DNA of 64,000 bases, from positions 3,348,001-3,412,000 of the forward strand of contig NZ_CP014766.1 of the NCBI RefSeq assembly GCF_001611675.1. Reading direction: 5' to 3'. This DNA is from Pontibacter akesuensis (lineage in GTDB: Bacteria > Bacteroidota > Bacteroidia > Cytophagales > Hymenobacteraceae). The notes under the pieces are model-generated. The model had not been told where the DNA came from. It saw only the letters and a program-made list of their open reading frames with translations, and searched no databases. The translations under genes were made by a program, and so were the position numbers. Shown piece by piece: positions 30,360 through 40,512 of the stretch (position 1 is its first letter; every line of letters starts with the position of its first letter).

Positions 30360-31688
30360 ATGAACATCCGGCTTATCTTCATCGCCCTGCTGTTTTTTCC
30401 GTCCATGCTATCGTGGGCACAGGAAGACAAAGGCTTTATTAAAGTAGCAGGCATGCAGTTTGTGCGTGATGGCGTACCCTATTACTTTATAGGCGCCAAT
30501 TACTGGTATGGCATGAACCTGGGCGCCACCACCACCGGAGGAGACAGGAACCGCCTGAAACAGGAACTGGACCAGTTAAAACAGCTGGGCGTGACGAACC
30601 TGCGCATAATGGCGGGTACGGAGGGGCCGGACACGGAGTCGCACCGGGCAAAACCCTCGCTGCAGCCTTCGCCGGGGAAGTATAACGAGCAGGTGCTGGA
30701 AGGCCTTGATTTCCTGCTGGCCGAAATGGGCAAACGCGACATGACGGCCGTGGTGGTGCTAAACAACTTCTGGGAATGGAGCGGCGGCATGGGACAGTAT
30801 GTTTCCTGGGCAACCGGCGACACGATTCCGTACGCGCCACCGGCCGGTACCTCCAGTTGGGATGATTTTCAGCGTTTTTCAGCCTCCTTCTACAGTAACA
30901 AGAAAGCTACGAAGCTGTACCGGAAGCACCTGAAGTTCATCATCAACAGGGAAAACAGGTTCAACGGCGTCAGGTATGAAAACGACCCCACCATCATGGC
31001 CTGGCAGTTAGGGAACGAGCCGCGTGGGTACAACAACAAAGAGGCGTACCGCAAGTGGGTGCACGAAACGGCGGGCTATATCAAGAAGCAAGACAAAAAC
31101 CACCTGGTAAGTATAGGCAGCGAGGGAAACACCAGCTCCCACCATGCCGGCAACGATTTCTACGAAGATCACCGGTCACCGAACATCGACTATGCGACCA
31201 TGCACATCTGGATACAGAACTGGGGTTGGTTTGACCCGCACAAGGCCCCGGAAACCATGCCTGGCGCGGTGGAGAAAGCCACTGCCTACCTGAACGAGCA
31301 CGTAGAGGCGGCGCAGAAGCTGAACAAGCCGGTGGTGCTGGAAGAGTTTGGCGTGGCCCGCGACAACGAAGCCTTCGCCACAGGCAAACCTACCGAAATG
31401 CGCGATGCCTTTTACCGGCAGATGTTCGAGGCCGTGTACAAGCAGGCCAAGGCAGGCAAGCCGATCGCGGGGGCAAACTTCTGGGCTTATTCCGGCGCTG
31501 GAAGGCCTGCAGCGGCCGAAGGAGGCAATTACTGGAAAGCAGGAGACAGCTTATTGGGTGATCCCCCGCATGAGAAACAGGGCTGGTACTCTGTCTTTGA
31601 TTCGGATGCCTCCACGCTCGCCATTATCCGGAAATACGCTGAACTGATGCAGCGCCTGCCAGCTGAGGCGGAAGCATCCGGGAAGTAG
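30360..31688 (+). CDS. GH5 (GH5_7-like) endo-beta-1,4-mannanase
   Basis: This is an exported retaining endo-mannanase of 442 aa with a signal peptide (about 1-20, cleaved near SWAQ). The (beta/alpha)8 domain starts with FIGANYWYGMNLG, which is typical of the mannanase subfamily. It has WQLGNEPRG with acid/base E220, the HIWIQNWGWF substrate loop and nucleophile Glu in VLEEFGVARD (E329). No binding module is attached. Together with the two GH26 enzymes it provides endo-cutting of mannan or glucomannan. It is 37 bp upstream of GH27. Confidence 0.93.
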   Translation: MNIRLIFIALLFFPSMLSWAQEDKGFIKVAGMQFVRDGVPYYFIGANYWYGMNLGATTTGGDRNRLKQELDQLKQLGVTNLRIMAGTEGPDTESHRAKPSLQPSPGKYNEQVLEGLDFLLAEMGKRDMTAVVVLNNFWEWSGGMGQYVSWATGDTIPYAPPAGTSSWDDFQRFSASFYSNKKATKLYRKHLKFIINRENRFNGVRYENDPTIMAWQLGNEPRGYNNKEAYRKWVHETAGYIKKQDKNHLVSIGSEGNTSSHHAGNDFYEDHRSPNIDYATMHIWIQNWGWFDPHKAPETMPGAVEKATAYLNEHVEAAQKLNKPVVLEEFGVARDNEAFATGKPTEMRDAFYRQMFEAVYKQAKAGKPIAGANFWAYSGAGRPAAAEGGNYWKAGDSLLGDPPHEKQGWYSVFDSDASTLAIIRKYAELMQRLPAEAEASGK

Positions 31689-31725
31689 TGGATTTATACT
31701 TCAACCATCCCAAAGACCATCAGAA

Positions 31726-32955
31726 ATGAGAAACATACTTTGCCTCCTTCTTTGCCTTTTTGCCCTTACGGCAGTAGCCCAAAAGCAAAAGAACCTGGCT
31801 CTTACACCGCCCATGGGCTGGAATAGCTGGAACAAGTTTGCCTGTGATGTGGACGAAAAGCTGATCCGTGAAACGGCCGATGCCATGGTGGCCAGCGGCA
31901 TGAGGGACGCTGGTTATCAGTATATCGTGATCGATGACTGCTGGCACGGTGAGCGCGACAGCCTTGGCTTTATTCATCCCGATCCGAAGCGTTTTCCATC
32001 GGGTATGAAAGCGCTGGCTGACTACGTGCACGCAAAAGGGCTGAAGTTCGGCATTTACTCGGATGCGGGCTGGAAAACCTGCGGCGGCCGCCCCGGCAGC
32101 CGTGGGCGTGAGTTTCAGGATGCCCAGACCTACGCCAGCTGGGGTGTGGATTACCTCAAGTATGACTGGTGCAACACGGAAGGCTTAAAGGCCGAAGGCG
32201 CCTACATGACGATGCGTGATGCCCTTGCCGCCTCGGGAAGGCCAATTGTGCTGAGCATCTGCGAGTGGGGCGACAACCAGCCGTGGGAGTGGGCACAGGA
32301 TGTGGGTCATCTCTGGCGCACTACCGGCGACATTTACAACTGCTGGGATTGCGTTTATGACCACGGCACCTGGAAGTCGTGGGGTGTGATGCAGATACTG
32401 GACAAGCAGGACGGCCTGCGCAAGTATGCCGGCCCCGGCCACTGGAACGATCCGGACATGATGGAAGTAGGCAACGGCATGCGTACAAATGAGGACCGTG
32501 CGCACTTTGCCATGTGGAGCATGCTGGCCGCGCCGCTCATTGCCGGCAACGACCTGCGAAACATGAGCAGGGAAACGCGCGAAATCCTGACAAACAAAGA
32601 AGTGATCGCCATCAACCAGGACTCGCTTGGCATCCAGGGCTTTAAATACTCAGATCAGGACAGCCTGGAAGTATGGTTTAAGCCGCTGGCAAACGGCGAC
32701 TGGGCCATGTGTGTCCTGAATCGCAAAAGCACACCTCAGCAATTGAGCTTCGACTGGAGCAAACATGCGGTGACGGACACCATCTTCAACCGGCAGCTTG
32801 AAACCAGCCAAACCAGGTATAAACTGCGCGATGTGTGGGCGAAGAAAGCGTCGGGAACAACAGCCAAAACTTTGAAAGCAGAAGTGCCTGCGCACGATGT
32901 GCTGATGCTGCGGCTTAGCAGCAGCAAACCAGCGAAAAAAGCAGCTAAATCTTAA
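31726..32955 (+). CDS. GH27 alpha-galactosidase
   Basis: This is an exported alpha-galactosidase of 409 aa, expected to remove alpha-1,6-galactosyl branches from galactomannan. Signal peptide at about 1-19; then the family start LALTPPMGWNSWNKFACDV, IDDCWHG, FGIYSDAGWKTC, the nucleophile Asp in LKYDWCN (D147) and the acid/base region GPGHWNDPDMMEVG (D242/D244), followed by the C-terminal beta-sandwich. The C-terminal tail is Lys/Ser-rich. It is the last plus-strand gene of the operon; a strong two-way terminator lies 340 bp downstream. Confidence 0.93.
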   Translation: MRNILCLLLCLFALTAVAQKQKNLALTPPMGWNSWNKFACDVDEKLIRETADAMVASGMRDAGYQYIVIDDCWHGERDSLGFIHPDPKRFPSGMKALADYVHAKGLKFGIYSDAGWKTCGGRPGSRGREFQDAQTYASWGVDYLKYDWCNTEGLKAEGAYMTMRDALAASGRPIVLSICEWGDNQPWEWAQDVGHLWRTTGDIYNCWDCVYDHGTWKSWGVMQILDKQDGLRKYAGPGHWNDPDMMEVGNGMRTNEDRAHFAMWSMLAAPLIAGNDLRNMSRETREILTNKEVIAINQDSLGIQGFKYSDQDSLEVWFKPLANGDWAMCVLNRKSTPQQLSFDWSKHAVTDTIFNRQLETSQTRYKLRDVWAKKASGTTAKTLKAEVPAHDVLMLRLSSSKPAKKAAKS

Positions 32956-33072
32956 GCGCCTCAAGTATGGCTGCGTGCTTCTGATGCTTTTTGAAGTTAC
33001 AGCCATACTTGTACTTGATTGATACTGTTTACTCACCATTATTCAGCAGCTACACGTTACGCACTAATAACT

Positions 33073-33222
33073 ATGAGGACAGAAATAACTTAATGTATTC
33101 CTTATTGTCATCCTGAAAGAATCTTGGTGGCGAACGGCAGAAGCGGGCAATTAGTGATTCACTAGCTTGCCCACAAGATCCTTCTAGGATGACAAAATAG
33201 TGAAAGCTATTTCTGTCCTCAT
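33073..33222. repeat. Nested palindromic element (150 bp)
   Basis: An outer 15-bp inverted repeat (ATGAGGACAGAAATA at 33073-33087, its complement at 33208-33222) surrounds an inner imperfect inverted repeat. The inner left arm is TTGTCATCCTGAAAGAATCT at 33109 onward; the right arm at about 33172-33196 ends in AGGATGACAA. The flanking bases are ACT on both sides, a possible 3-bp target duplication. It has no coding capacity. The inner word recurs at 21615. It lies between GH27 and its two-way terminator. Confidence 0.8.
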
Positions 33223-33298
33223 ACTTAGTATAGCATTGGCCTGTGCGGCAATTAAAGTAAAGCTAAACGAGAGTGAGCAAGTATAAAAAGCATCAGAG

Positions 33299-33340
33299 AC
33301 AAAAGCGGCAAGTATAAATTTTTATACTTGCCGCTTTTGT
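33299..33340. terminator. Bidirectional terminator between GH27 and acetylesterase
   Basis: Perfect 20-bp stem (33299-33318 with 33321-33340) with an A/T-rich centre containing AAGTATAAA, and T-runs on both strands (CTTTTGT each way). It can end both convergent transcripts. Confidence 0.9.
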
Positions 33341-33377
33341 TGTGAAGTATATGGGTTGGTAAAAAGCCATTTTCGCT

Positions 33378-34781
33378 TTATTGCAACGGAATCGGCCAGT
33401 CGTCAGTGCGGAAGCTGGAAGCAGGCAGGCCCTCCTTATTGAATAGGTTTGGCTCTGCGGTGTTGCTCCAGGCAAAGCGTACGGCTACCGGCTTTTTAAC
33501 GCCCGGGGCACTCACCACAAGGGTTTTTCCGTCTACCCTTGCTTTGGCCGGTACAAACTGCTGGTCTTCCCCTGCAATCTCGAAATGCGTCAGTTGTTTG
33601 CCTTTCATCACCAATCCATTTTCGGCATGGTCAAAGTACAGGCGCACTTTGCTTCCCTCTGTTTTCATTTCACGGTACAGCGGTCCGGAGAAGGGTAGGT
33701 TTTTCCTGCCGTAAGTCTTGTTCAGGGCCAGGTTGGCAAATCGCTTGCCTACATCCTGTTTGTTTCTGGGGTGGATGTCGTTGATGTTTCCGATATCGCT
33801 TGTAACCACCATGCCTGTGCCCGGAACCGAGAGTGCTTTTCGCTGTGCATCCCGCAGCAGTACACCCTCCAGCGGGCGTCCGTACTTGAAAGGCGCTATT
33901 TGTGCGTAGTAAAACGGAAAATCATAGCCCCATTCGCTTCGCCAGCGGTTAATCAGGGCCGGGAACAGGCGCGCATAAGACTGCGGCGCCGCCGTGTTCG
34001 TCTCCCCCTGGTACCATAGCACCCCGGCAATGCGGTACGGAATTAGCGGGGCCAGCATGGCGTGGTATGTTTTCCCCGGCTCATGCGGCGCCCACTCCAT
34101 TGGTGCTATTTTTTTTGCCGCCTCGGCCAGGCCTGGATCTGATGCAGTTACCTCAGGGGCCACCCATACTTCCGCTGGCGTGCCGCCCCAGCTGCTGTTT
34201 ATCAACCCAATGGGCACATCCAGTTCCTGGTGCAGCTCCCTGCCGAAGAAATAGGCGATGGCACTAAAGTCGATCATGGTTTCTGGTGTGCTGGGTACCC
34301 ATTGCCCACCCAGGTCGAGTTGCGGAGCATCTGCCGTGCGGTGCTGCACATTGAAAAAACGGATGTTCGGGTGATTTGCGCCGCGTACGGCCTCTTCGGC
34401 GTTGTCAATCCCGGCGCGGGCGCTCCACTCCATGTTAGATTGGCCTGACACAAGCCATACTTCGCCAATCAACACATCTTCCAGTTTAATGGTATTGTAG
34501 CCCTGCACTGTTATACTGTAAGGGCCGCCGGCAGCGGGCGTATTTACCGTCACCCGCCACTGTCCGTTTGGGTTCGTCTCCGTTTTAACGGTTTGCTGGT
34601 TCCAGCTTGTGGTAACGCTGACCGGCTCCTGTGCCTTGCCCCAACCCCAAATCACTACTTCGGCCTTCTGCTGCAGGATCATGTGGCTGTTGAAGATAGC
34701 CGGTAGCCCGACGTTGGCAAACAGCGGCGAAAGGGAGCACATAACAAGGGCTATACAAAGGCAAGTAATACTTTTTCTCAT
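33378..34781 (-). CDS. SGNH-type acetylesterase (sialate O-acetylesterase/SASA family)
   Basis: This is an exported 467-aa carbohydrate esterase with a signal peptide at about 1-22. It has the block-I motif WLVSGQSNMEW with the catalytic Ser at residue 115, a beta-sandwich N-terminal part, the VLWYQGETN block and the late NDIHPRNKQD block carrying the D-x-H pair. Annotated relatives are sialate O-acetylesterases, but in a mannan locus deacetylation of acetylated (galacto)glucomannan is more likely (inference from neighbours). It is the only PUL enzyme on the minus strand, convergent with GH27 and divergent from SusC across an 836-bp spacer. Confidence 0.88.
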   Translation of the reverse strand: MRKSITCLCIALVMCSLSPLFANVGLPAIFNSHMILQQKAEVVIWGWGKAQEPVSVTTSWNQQTVKTETNPNGQWRVTVNTPAAGGPYSITVQGYNTIKLEDVLIGEVWLVSGQSNMEWSARAGIDNAEEAVRGANHPNIRFFNVQHRTADAPQLDLGGQWVPSTPETMIDFSAIAYFFGRELHQELDVPIGLINSSWGGTPAEVWVAPEVTASDPGLAEAAKKIAPMEWAPHEPGKTYHAMLAPLIPYRIAGVLWYQGETNTAAPQSYARLFPALINRWRSEWGYDFPFYYAQIAPFKYGRPLEGVLLRDAQRKALSVPGTGMVVTSDIGNINDIHPRNKQDVGKRFANLALNKTYGRKNLPFSGPLYREMKTEGSKVRLYFDHAENGLVMKGKQLTHFEIAGEDQQFVPAKARVDGKTLVVSAPGVKKPVAVRFAWSNTAEPNLFNKEGLPASSFRTDDWPIPLQ

Positions 34782-35617
34782 CTAGTAAACGTGTGTAACG
34801 AAAGTTTGGAAACTGGTCGTTTTCCGGCGCAAACTGCTCATGGAGCCAACATAAGAAAGCTTCCCACAGTTGTTTATCCTGGTTCTAAGGCTATCAATCT
34901 TATTCAGGATAGCAGCAGGAACAGACATTCCCTTCAGCATAATAAAGGGGCTTCGCCGCTTGCTCCATGATAAGGTAGTACCGATGTTCTGCAGGTATAA
35001 AGTACACCATTTTCCTTTAAATCAAAAGATAGGAATAACGCCCCTAATGCACAATGTTATTTTGAGCAAACAAATGATAAAAAAGTATTATCCCACAGGT
35101 TCTAAAATAGATACATTTGAAATATAAGTGAGTGATTACTTTTATCAAGGTTTAGCAGGCCTTGAATAAAGCCTAGAGAGCATAACTTTACTCCTGAGCG
35201 AGGTATTTTGGCGCTCTTTAGGTAAAATCAGGAATATTTATAATTTACTGATAGTGAACTTGTTCAGAGGGTATGCAGTTCTTCTGCAACAATAGTCATA
35301 GAATTAGAGACAATATTCATAGTGTGCTTAAGGGGTGCCAGCGATCTTAGCAACATGAAAGTGAGTACACACTTGTTGTTCAAACTTTGTTTTTTATCTT
35401 CATGCGTTTTCATCCGGGGCGTTTTAAAAAGCAGGAGTCAGGTTTCATAACCAAGCTGAAAGAAAGCAAAGGTACAGGCGCTTAACAGGAGAAGTGTTTT
35501 ACATCATAAAGTAGTATAGCCCGCCAAAGGCGAGCAGGAGTAAGTGCTTTCCGTGCACCAGAGCTGTGGTTTTGGTTTGCGGTTTTTTGAATCGGAAGTC
35601 TAATCAAATTAAACTGT
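34782..35617. other. 836-bp spacer upstream of susC-like gene
   Basis: AT-rich control region between the esterase and SusC-like genes. No believable coding frame (an 85-codon frame at 34870-35127 has no domain and skewed composition). The putative promoter at 35373-35402 would leave a leader of about 200 nt before the SusC start, with no strong hairpin noticed in it. Confidence 0.4.
35373..35402 (+). promoter_or_regulatory. Possible sigma-A type promoter of susCD-like operon
   Basis: TTG at 35373-35375, a 19-nt spacer and TATCTTCA at 35395-35402. The spacing fits the Bacteroidota TTTG-N19-TAnnTTTG pattern, but the -7 box has two mismatches. Confidence 0.3.
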
Positions 35618-38600
35618 ATGAAAAGAATTTTACTTTTTTGTCTAATGCTGGGATGGCTTTTACCAGAGGCCGTTGCACAGATACAGGTCAGCGGAAAGGT
35701 GACCGAGGCATCCACCGGCATTCCGCTGCCAGGTGTGACCGTGCTTGTGAAAGGCACTTCTGTGGGGTCTACAACAGGCGCTGAGGGAAACTTCAACATC
35801 ACGGCGCCTGGATCTGACGCTGTGCTTGTTTTTTCTTTTATTGGCTATACCCCCCAGGAGGTAACAGTCGGAAACAAGTCTGTTATCAACATAGCGTTAA
35901 AAGAGGATGTAGAACTGCTGGAGGAAGTAGTGGTAGTGGGTTATGGTACACAGAAGAAAAGTGACGTAACCGGTGCCGTGGCTCAGATTTCCGGCGATAA
36001 GCTGCGAAACACTGTCACAGCAAACATCGACCAGGCGCTGCAGGGGCGTGTGGCAGGGGTGCAGGTTACCCAGAACTCCGGTGCGCCGGGTGGGGCCGTG
36101 TCTATCCGAATCCGCGGTACAAACTCTATCACGGGGTCAAACGAGCCGCTTTATGTAATTGATGGTATTCAGATACAAGGCGACGGTGCCAGAAGCGCTG
36201 GTTTTGACTGGTCTGGTGCCGCCGGTGGCCAGCAGTCCAACTCATCCAGCCCTTTGGCAAACCTTAGCCCGAACGATATTGAAAGTATGGAGGTGTTGAA
36301 AGATGCCTCTGCCACAGCTATTTACGGCTCACGTGCTGCTAACGGCGTTGTAATCATCACCACAAAGCGCGGCAAAAAAGGCGAAGCAAGGATTTCTTAC
36401 GACGGCTACTACGCCATCCAGGAACTGCCGAAGAAACTGGACATGATGAACCTGCGTGAGTATGCCGAGTATAACAACCAACTGGCCGCAGAGCTTACGG
36501 GCGTTGCGCAGAATGAGCGGTTTATGGACCCTAGCCTGCTAGGCCCTGGCACCGACTGGCAGGATGAGGTTTTCCAAACGGCACCGATGCAAAGCCACCA
36601 GCTTTCTGTACAGGGTGGTACAGATAAGTCGACTTATGCTATTATGGGCGGCTTCTTTAAGCAGGACGGTATCATCATCGGGTCAGGCTTTGACCGCTTT
36701 AACGTTCGTGCCAACCTAGACTCTCAGGTAAAGGAGTGGGCGAAGATTGGTGCCAACATTGCCTACTCTAACACCGACGAAGTAATAACCCTGAACGACA
36801 GTGGGGACGGCGTAATTGCCCAGGCCCTTCAAATGACGCCAAGTGTGCCTGTAAGGAACATCGACGGGTCTTATGGCGGTCCTCCCCTAGGCCAGTTATC
36901 TGCCCAGATCGGCGCCAACCCGGTGGCCCTGGCGCTGATGCGCAACAACACGCTTGAGCGGCAGACTATCTCGGCTAACTTCTTTGCTGATCTGAACATT
37001 TACAAGGACCTGACTTTCCGGTCTGAGTATGGCTTTAACCAGAACCAGGGGCTTGCCAAGGCTTTTATCCCGACTTACGAGTGGGGCTCTATCCGCAACG
37101 ACGTAAGCCAGTTAAAGCAAAGAAACGAAACCGGCTTCTTCTGGATCTTCAAGAACTACCTGACGTACAACAAGACCCTGGGGGAGCATACCATTTCTGC
37201 CATGGGCGGAACGGAGGCACAGCGCTCAGAGTATGAGGGCTCGGAGTTCTTCAAAGTAAACTTTGCTTCCAACAACATCACCACGCCAAACCAGGGCGAC
37301 AACTCTGATATTCCGACAAACGGTTGGGCAGGATCAAATACGTTGGTTTCATACTTCGGGCGTACCAATTACAACTACGCTGACAGGTACCTGCTTACGT
37401 TAACACTTAGAGCAGACGGCTCCTCCCGCTTTGGCCCGAACAACAGATGGGGCTATTTCCCTTCTGTGGCTGTTGCCTGGCGAGTGGCAAACGAGAGCTT
37501 TATGCCGAAGTCAGAGGTGCTAACAGACCTAAAGATCAGAGCAGGTTACGGTGAAGTGGGCAACCAGGCCATCCCGAACTATGCCTATGGCTCTTCCCTG
37601 AGAAATATCAACTCCGCATTTGGCATGTCTTACATCAGCGACAGGATCTCAAACCCTGACCTGAAGTGGGAGACAACGGCACAGTATAACGTTGGTATGG
37701 ATGTGTCGCTCTTTAACGGCCGCATCGACCTGACAGTGGATGCCTACAAGAAGTTTACACGAGACATGCTCCTGCAGGTGGCCATCCCGAACTACATGGG
37801 TGGTGGTGCCGGCGGTATCGGGGCTCCTTATGCCAACGTAGGTCGCCTGGAGAACAAAGGCTTCGAGCTGGGGCTGCACACCCGAAACATTGTAACTCCT
37901 AAGTTTACCTGGAGCTCAGATTTGAACTTTACCCTGAACCGCAACACCATCACTGAGCTGGACAGATCTTATTTTAGAGGCCTTTACTGGTATGCCGGTT
38001 ACGACCAGGTGACCAGAACAATGGCAGGCCAGCCGGTGGGTATGTTCTATGGCTACGTTACTGATGGCTTGTTTACCTCAGCAGAGGAGATCCGCAACCA
38101 TGCTGTGCAGGTACGTGAGGATGGTACCGTATCGGGTGAAAATCCGAATGGCATTAACTACGTGCATGAAAGAGACGGTGTGTGGGTAGGTGATGTTAAG
38201 TTCAAGGACATCAACAAAGACGGTGTGATCGACTCAAGAGACCAAACCACTATCGGCGATCCGAACCCGGACTTCACCTTCGGCTTTAACAACTCGCTAA
38301 CGTACGGCCCTTTTGACCTGACTGTGTTCCTGTCCGGTTCTTACGGTGCGGATGTGTTTAACTTCCAGCGTGCCAGAATCGAAAGCATGACCAGCATGTA
38401 CGACAACCAGGCAGCCACCATCGTAAACCGTGCGCGCCCGGCAGTAAATGATCAGGGAGAGCCGTACCTGCTGAACCCTGGCACCGACATCCCTCGCTTT
38501 GCACAGCTGAACGTGAACGCAAACGACCGCATGTCTGACAGATGGATCGAAGACGGATCTTTCATCAGACTGCAGAACGTGAGCCTTGCCTACACGCTAC

Positions 38601-38800
38601 CACAAACACTGACACGCCGCGTGAAAATTGAGCGACTGAGATTGTATGTAAACGGCCAGAACCTGCACACTTTCACCAAGTACAGCGGCTACGATCCTGA
38701 GATCGGTGCCTTTGAGCAGGATGCCCTGCGCCAGAACATAGACATGGGACGTTATCCGATGCCTAGAACAGTGACGTTTGGAGTGAATGCTGAATTCTAA
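35618..38800 (+). CDS. SusC/RagA-type TonB-dependent outer-membrane transporter
   Basis: This is the outer-membrane import pore of the PUL, 1060 aa. Signal peptide at about 1-21; an N-terminal carboxypeptidase-regulatory-like beta-sandwich (IQVSGKVTEASTGIPLPGVTVLVKG, about 22-100); a TonB-box-like LEEVVVVGYGTQ; the plug domain with the SusC signature IRGTNSI and LYVIDGIQI; then a 22-strand barrel ending in FGVNAEF with a terminal aromatic. It imports oligosaccharides bound by its SusD partner, which starts 38 bp downstream. Substrate is inferred to be manno-oligosaccharides from the neighbours. Confidence 0.95.
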   Translation: MKRILLFCLMLGWLLPEAVAQIQVSGKVTEASTGIPLPGVTVLVKGTSVGSTTGAEGNFNITAPGSDAVLVFSFIGYTPQEVTVGNKSVINIALKEDVELLEEVVVVGYGTQKKSDVTGAVAQISGDKLRNTVTANIDQALQGRVAGVQVTQNSGAPGGAVSIRIRGTNSITGSNEPLYVIDGIQIQGDGARSAGFDWSGAAGGQQSNSSSPLANLSPNDIESMEVLKDASATAIYGSRAANGVVIITTKRGKKGEARISYDGYYAIQELPKKLDMMNLREYAEYNNQLAAELTGVAQNERFMDPSLLGPGTDWQDEVFQTAPMQSHQLSVQGGTDKSTYAIMGGFFKQDGIIIGSGFDRFNVRANLDSQVKEWAKIGANIAYSNTDEVITLNDSGDGVIAQALQMTPSVPVRNIDGSYGGPPLGQLSAQIGANPVALALMRNNTLERQTISANFFADLNIYKDLTFRSEYGFNQNQGLAKAFIPTYEWGSIRNDVSQLKQRNETGFFWIFKNYLTYNKTLGEHTISAMGGTEAQRSEYEGSEFFKVNFASNNITTPNQGDNSDIPTNGWAGSNTLVSYFGRTNYNYADRYLLTLTLRADGSSRFGPNNRWGYFPSVAVAWRVANESFMPKSEVLTDLKIRAGYGEVGNQAIPNYAYGSSLRNINSAFGMSYISDRISNPDLKWETTAQYNVGMDVSLFNGRIDLTVDAYKKFTRDMLLQVAIPNYMGGGAGGIGAPYANVGRLENKGFELGLHTRNIVTPKFTWSSDLNFTLNRNTITELDRSYFRGLYWYAGYDQVTRTMAGQPVGMFYGYVTDGLFTSAEEIRNHAVQVREDGTVSGENPNGINYVHERDGVWVGDVKFKDINKDGVIDSRDQTTIGDPNPDFTFGFNNSLTYGPFDLTVFLSGSYGADVFNFQRARIESMTSMYDNQAATIVNRARPAVNDQGEPYLLNPGTDIPRFAQLNVNANDRMSDRWIEDGSFIRLQNVSLAYTLPQTLTRRVKIERLRLYVNGQNLHTFTKYSGYDPEIGAFEQDALRQNIDMGRYPMPRTVTFGVNAEF

Positions 38801-38838
38801 GAAGCGGTACTATTTATTTAAGACTAAATTAAAAGGAT

Positions 38839-40512
38839 ATGAATAAGAAGTATATATACATGCTGGCTTGTACGCTGATGCTTTCCGGTACAGCATGCGA
38901 GAAGGAGTTTCTGGAGATCCTCCCAGAGGATCAGCCAACAGCGGATGCCTACTACAACACCGAGTCTGAGATACGTTCCGTAACGGCTTCGCTTTACGGT
39001 CGCCCTTGGTTCGAGTACAACGATAAATTCAGCTGGGTAGCCGGAGACGGTATGGCCGGAGATCTTTATAACGATTACCAGCACGAGGGGCAGATGTTCT
39101 TCTTCTCTTTCTCTGACAACAACAATATCATTTCTCAGGGCTGGAGAGGCCTGTATAATATCGTTGCCTTCTCCAACTCCATCATTAATGATATGCCACG
39201 CATTGCGAGCTCAAAGGGCGTGTCGGAAGAAGTGATCAACCGTGGTTTGGGAGAAGCCCGTTTTATCCGCGGCTTTACCTATTACCTGCTCACAGAGTAC
39301 TGGGAAGAGGTGCCAATCATTGAAAATGCGGCAGCTTTAGTGGCCAGCGGCAACATTCAGGTGCCAAAGCACACCAACGAGAGCCTTTACAAATTCATCA
39401 TCCGCGACCTGGAATTCGCTGCACAGAACCTTCCGGCATCAGACATGCCGGGAAGGGTAACTGAGTGGTCTGCCAAAGGCATGCTGGCTAAAGTATACCT
39501 GACCCGGGCACAGAAGACTGGCTCTGCAGAGGATTTTGCCAAGGCCATGTCCTATGCCGACGATGTAATCAGAAACAGCGGCCTGACGCTGATGTCAAAC
39601 TACGCGGACCTGTTCAAGATCGAGAACAACAACAACCCAGAGTCCCTGTTCGCGCTGCAGTGGATTGCCGGAACCTGGGGCCATGGCAACAGCCGCCAAG
39701 CGGTATTTGCCCGCAATAGCCGCATAACCAATAATTCTGAGGCTTGGGGAGGCTGGAAATCAGCCACGGTTAGCTTTGTGAACAATGTGCGGGAAAACGC
39801 TGCCGGCGGCACAGACAAGCGCAAGCCGGCAATTTTCATGACGTTGGGGGATTTCTACCCTGAACTGATGAAAGCACAGGGCGGCTATACCTATAACATC
39901 GTTTTACCTAACCCATCGGGCGTAGGCAACCTAGAGGAGCAAAACAGCCTGCTCAACAACATTAAGAAGTATGTGGTGGGCAGCCGTGAGGACGTGGGCG
40001 TTCCGGTGAACAACCAAGCGGTGCCCCTGAACCAGTACATGCTGCGCCTGGCCGATGTGTACCTGATTTATGCGGAAGCCGCTATCGGTACAGCCGCTTC
40101 TACAAGCGATGCAAAAGCGCTGGAATATTACAACGCTGTTCGCACACGTGCAGGACTGGCTCCTAGACAAGGGAATTTAACCTTTGAGCAGGTCTTTAAC
40201 GAGCGCAGGGTTGAGTTCGGTATGGAGGGTATCAACTGGCTCGACGTGAAGCGCTTCTACTACCGTAACCCACAGGGCGCGCTGGCTTACCTTAACGGGC
40301 AGAACAGAGCGGTTACTTATGAGCGCGCACAGGATGCCAGCGGCAATCCGGTTGGGGAGGCAAACTCTTTTGAAGGATACAGACTGGTGCAGCCAGAAAC
40401 GCCGGTGGTAATCACAGAGGCTTACATGGAGCTGCCTATCCCGAATGCCGAGGTATCGCAGAACCCATTGCTGGCACCTACTGCCGAGGCAGTGGCATAT
40501 GAGTTTGAATAA
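38839..40512 (+). CDS. SusD/RagB-type surface glycan-binding lipoprotein
   Basis: This is the lid lipoprotein of the SusCD import complex, 557 aa. The signal ends with a lipobox (SGTAC, Cys at about residue 20). It begins FLEILPEDQPTADAYYNTESEI, a SusD N-terminal pattern, contains TPR-like helices (GEARFIRGFTYYLLTEYWEEVPI) and ends with the RagB-type NERRVEFGMEGINWLDVKR and the LPIPNAEVSQNP motif. It binds glycan chains at the cell surface and hands them to SusC. It is co-transcribed with SusC and the TIG lipoprotein that starts 22 bp after its stop. Confidence 0.95.
   Translation: MNKKYIYMLACTLMLSGTACEKEFLEILPEDQPTADAYYNTESEIRSVTASLYGRPWFEYNDKFSWVAGDGMAGDLYNDYQHEGQMFFFSFSDNNNIISQGWRGLYNIVAFSNSIINDMPRIASSKGVSEEVINRGLGEARFIRGFTYYLLTEYWEEVPIIENAAALVASGNIQVPKHTNESLYKFIIRDLEFAAQNLPASDMPGRVTEWSAKGMLAKVYLTRAQKTGSAEDFAKAMSYADDVIRNSGLTLMSNYADLFKIENNNNPESLFALQWIAGTWGHGNSRQAVFARNSRITNNSEAWGGWKSATVSFVNNVRENAAGGTDKRKPAIFMTLGDFYPELMKAQGGYTYNIVLPNPSGVGNLEEQNSLLNNIKKYVVGSREDVGVPVNNQAVPLNQYMLRLADVYLIYAEAAIGTAASTSDAKALEYYNAVRTRAGLAPRQGNLTFEQVFNERRVEFGMEGINWLDVKRFYYRNPQGALAYLNGQNRAVTYERAQDASGNPVGEANSFEGYRLVQPETPVVITEAYMELPIPNAEVSQNPLLAPTAEAVAYEFE

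Noticed and set aside
34870..35127. 85-codon plus-strand frame upstream of the SusC-like gene
   Set aside because: No domain, no good start context and composition like the AT-rich spacer around it.
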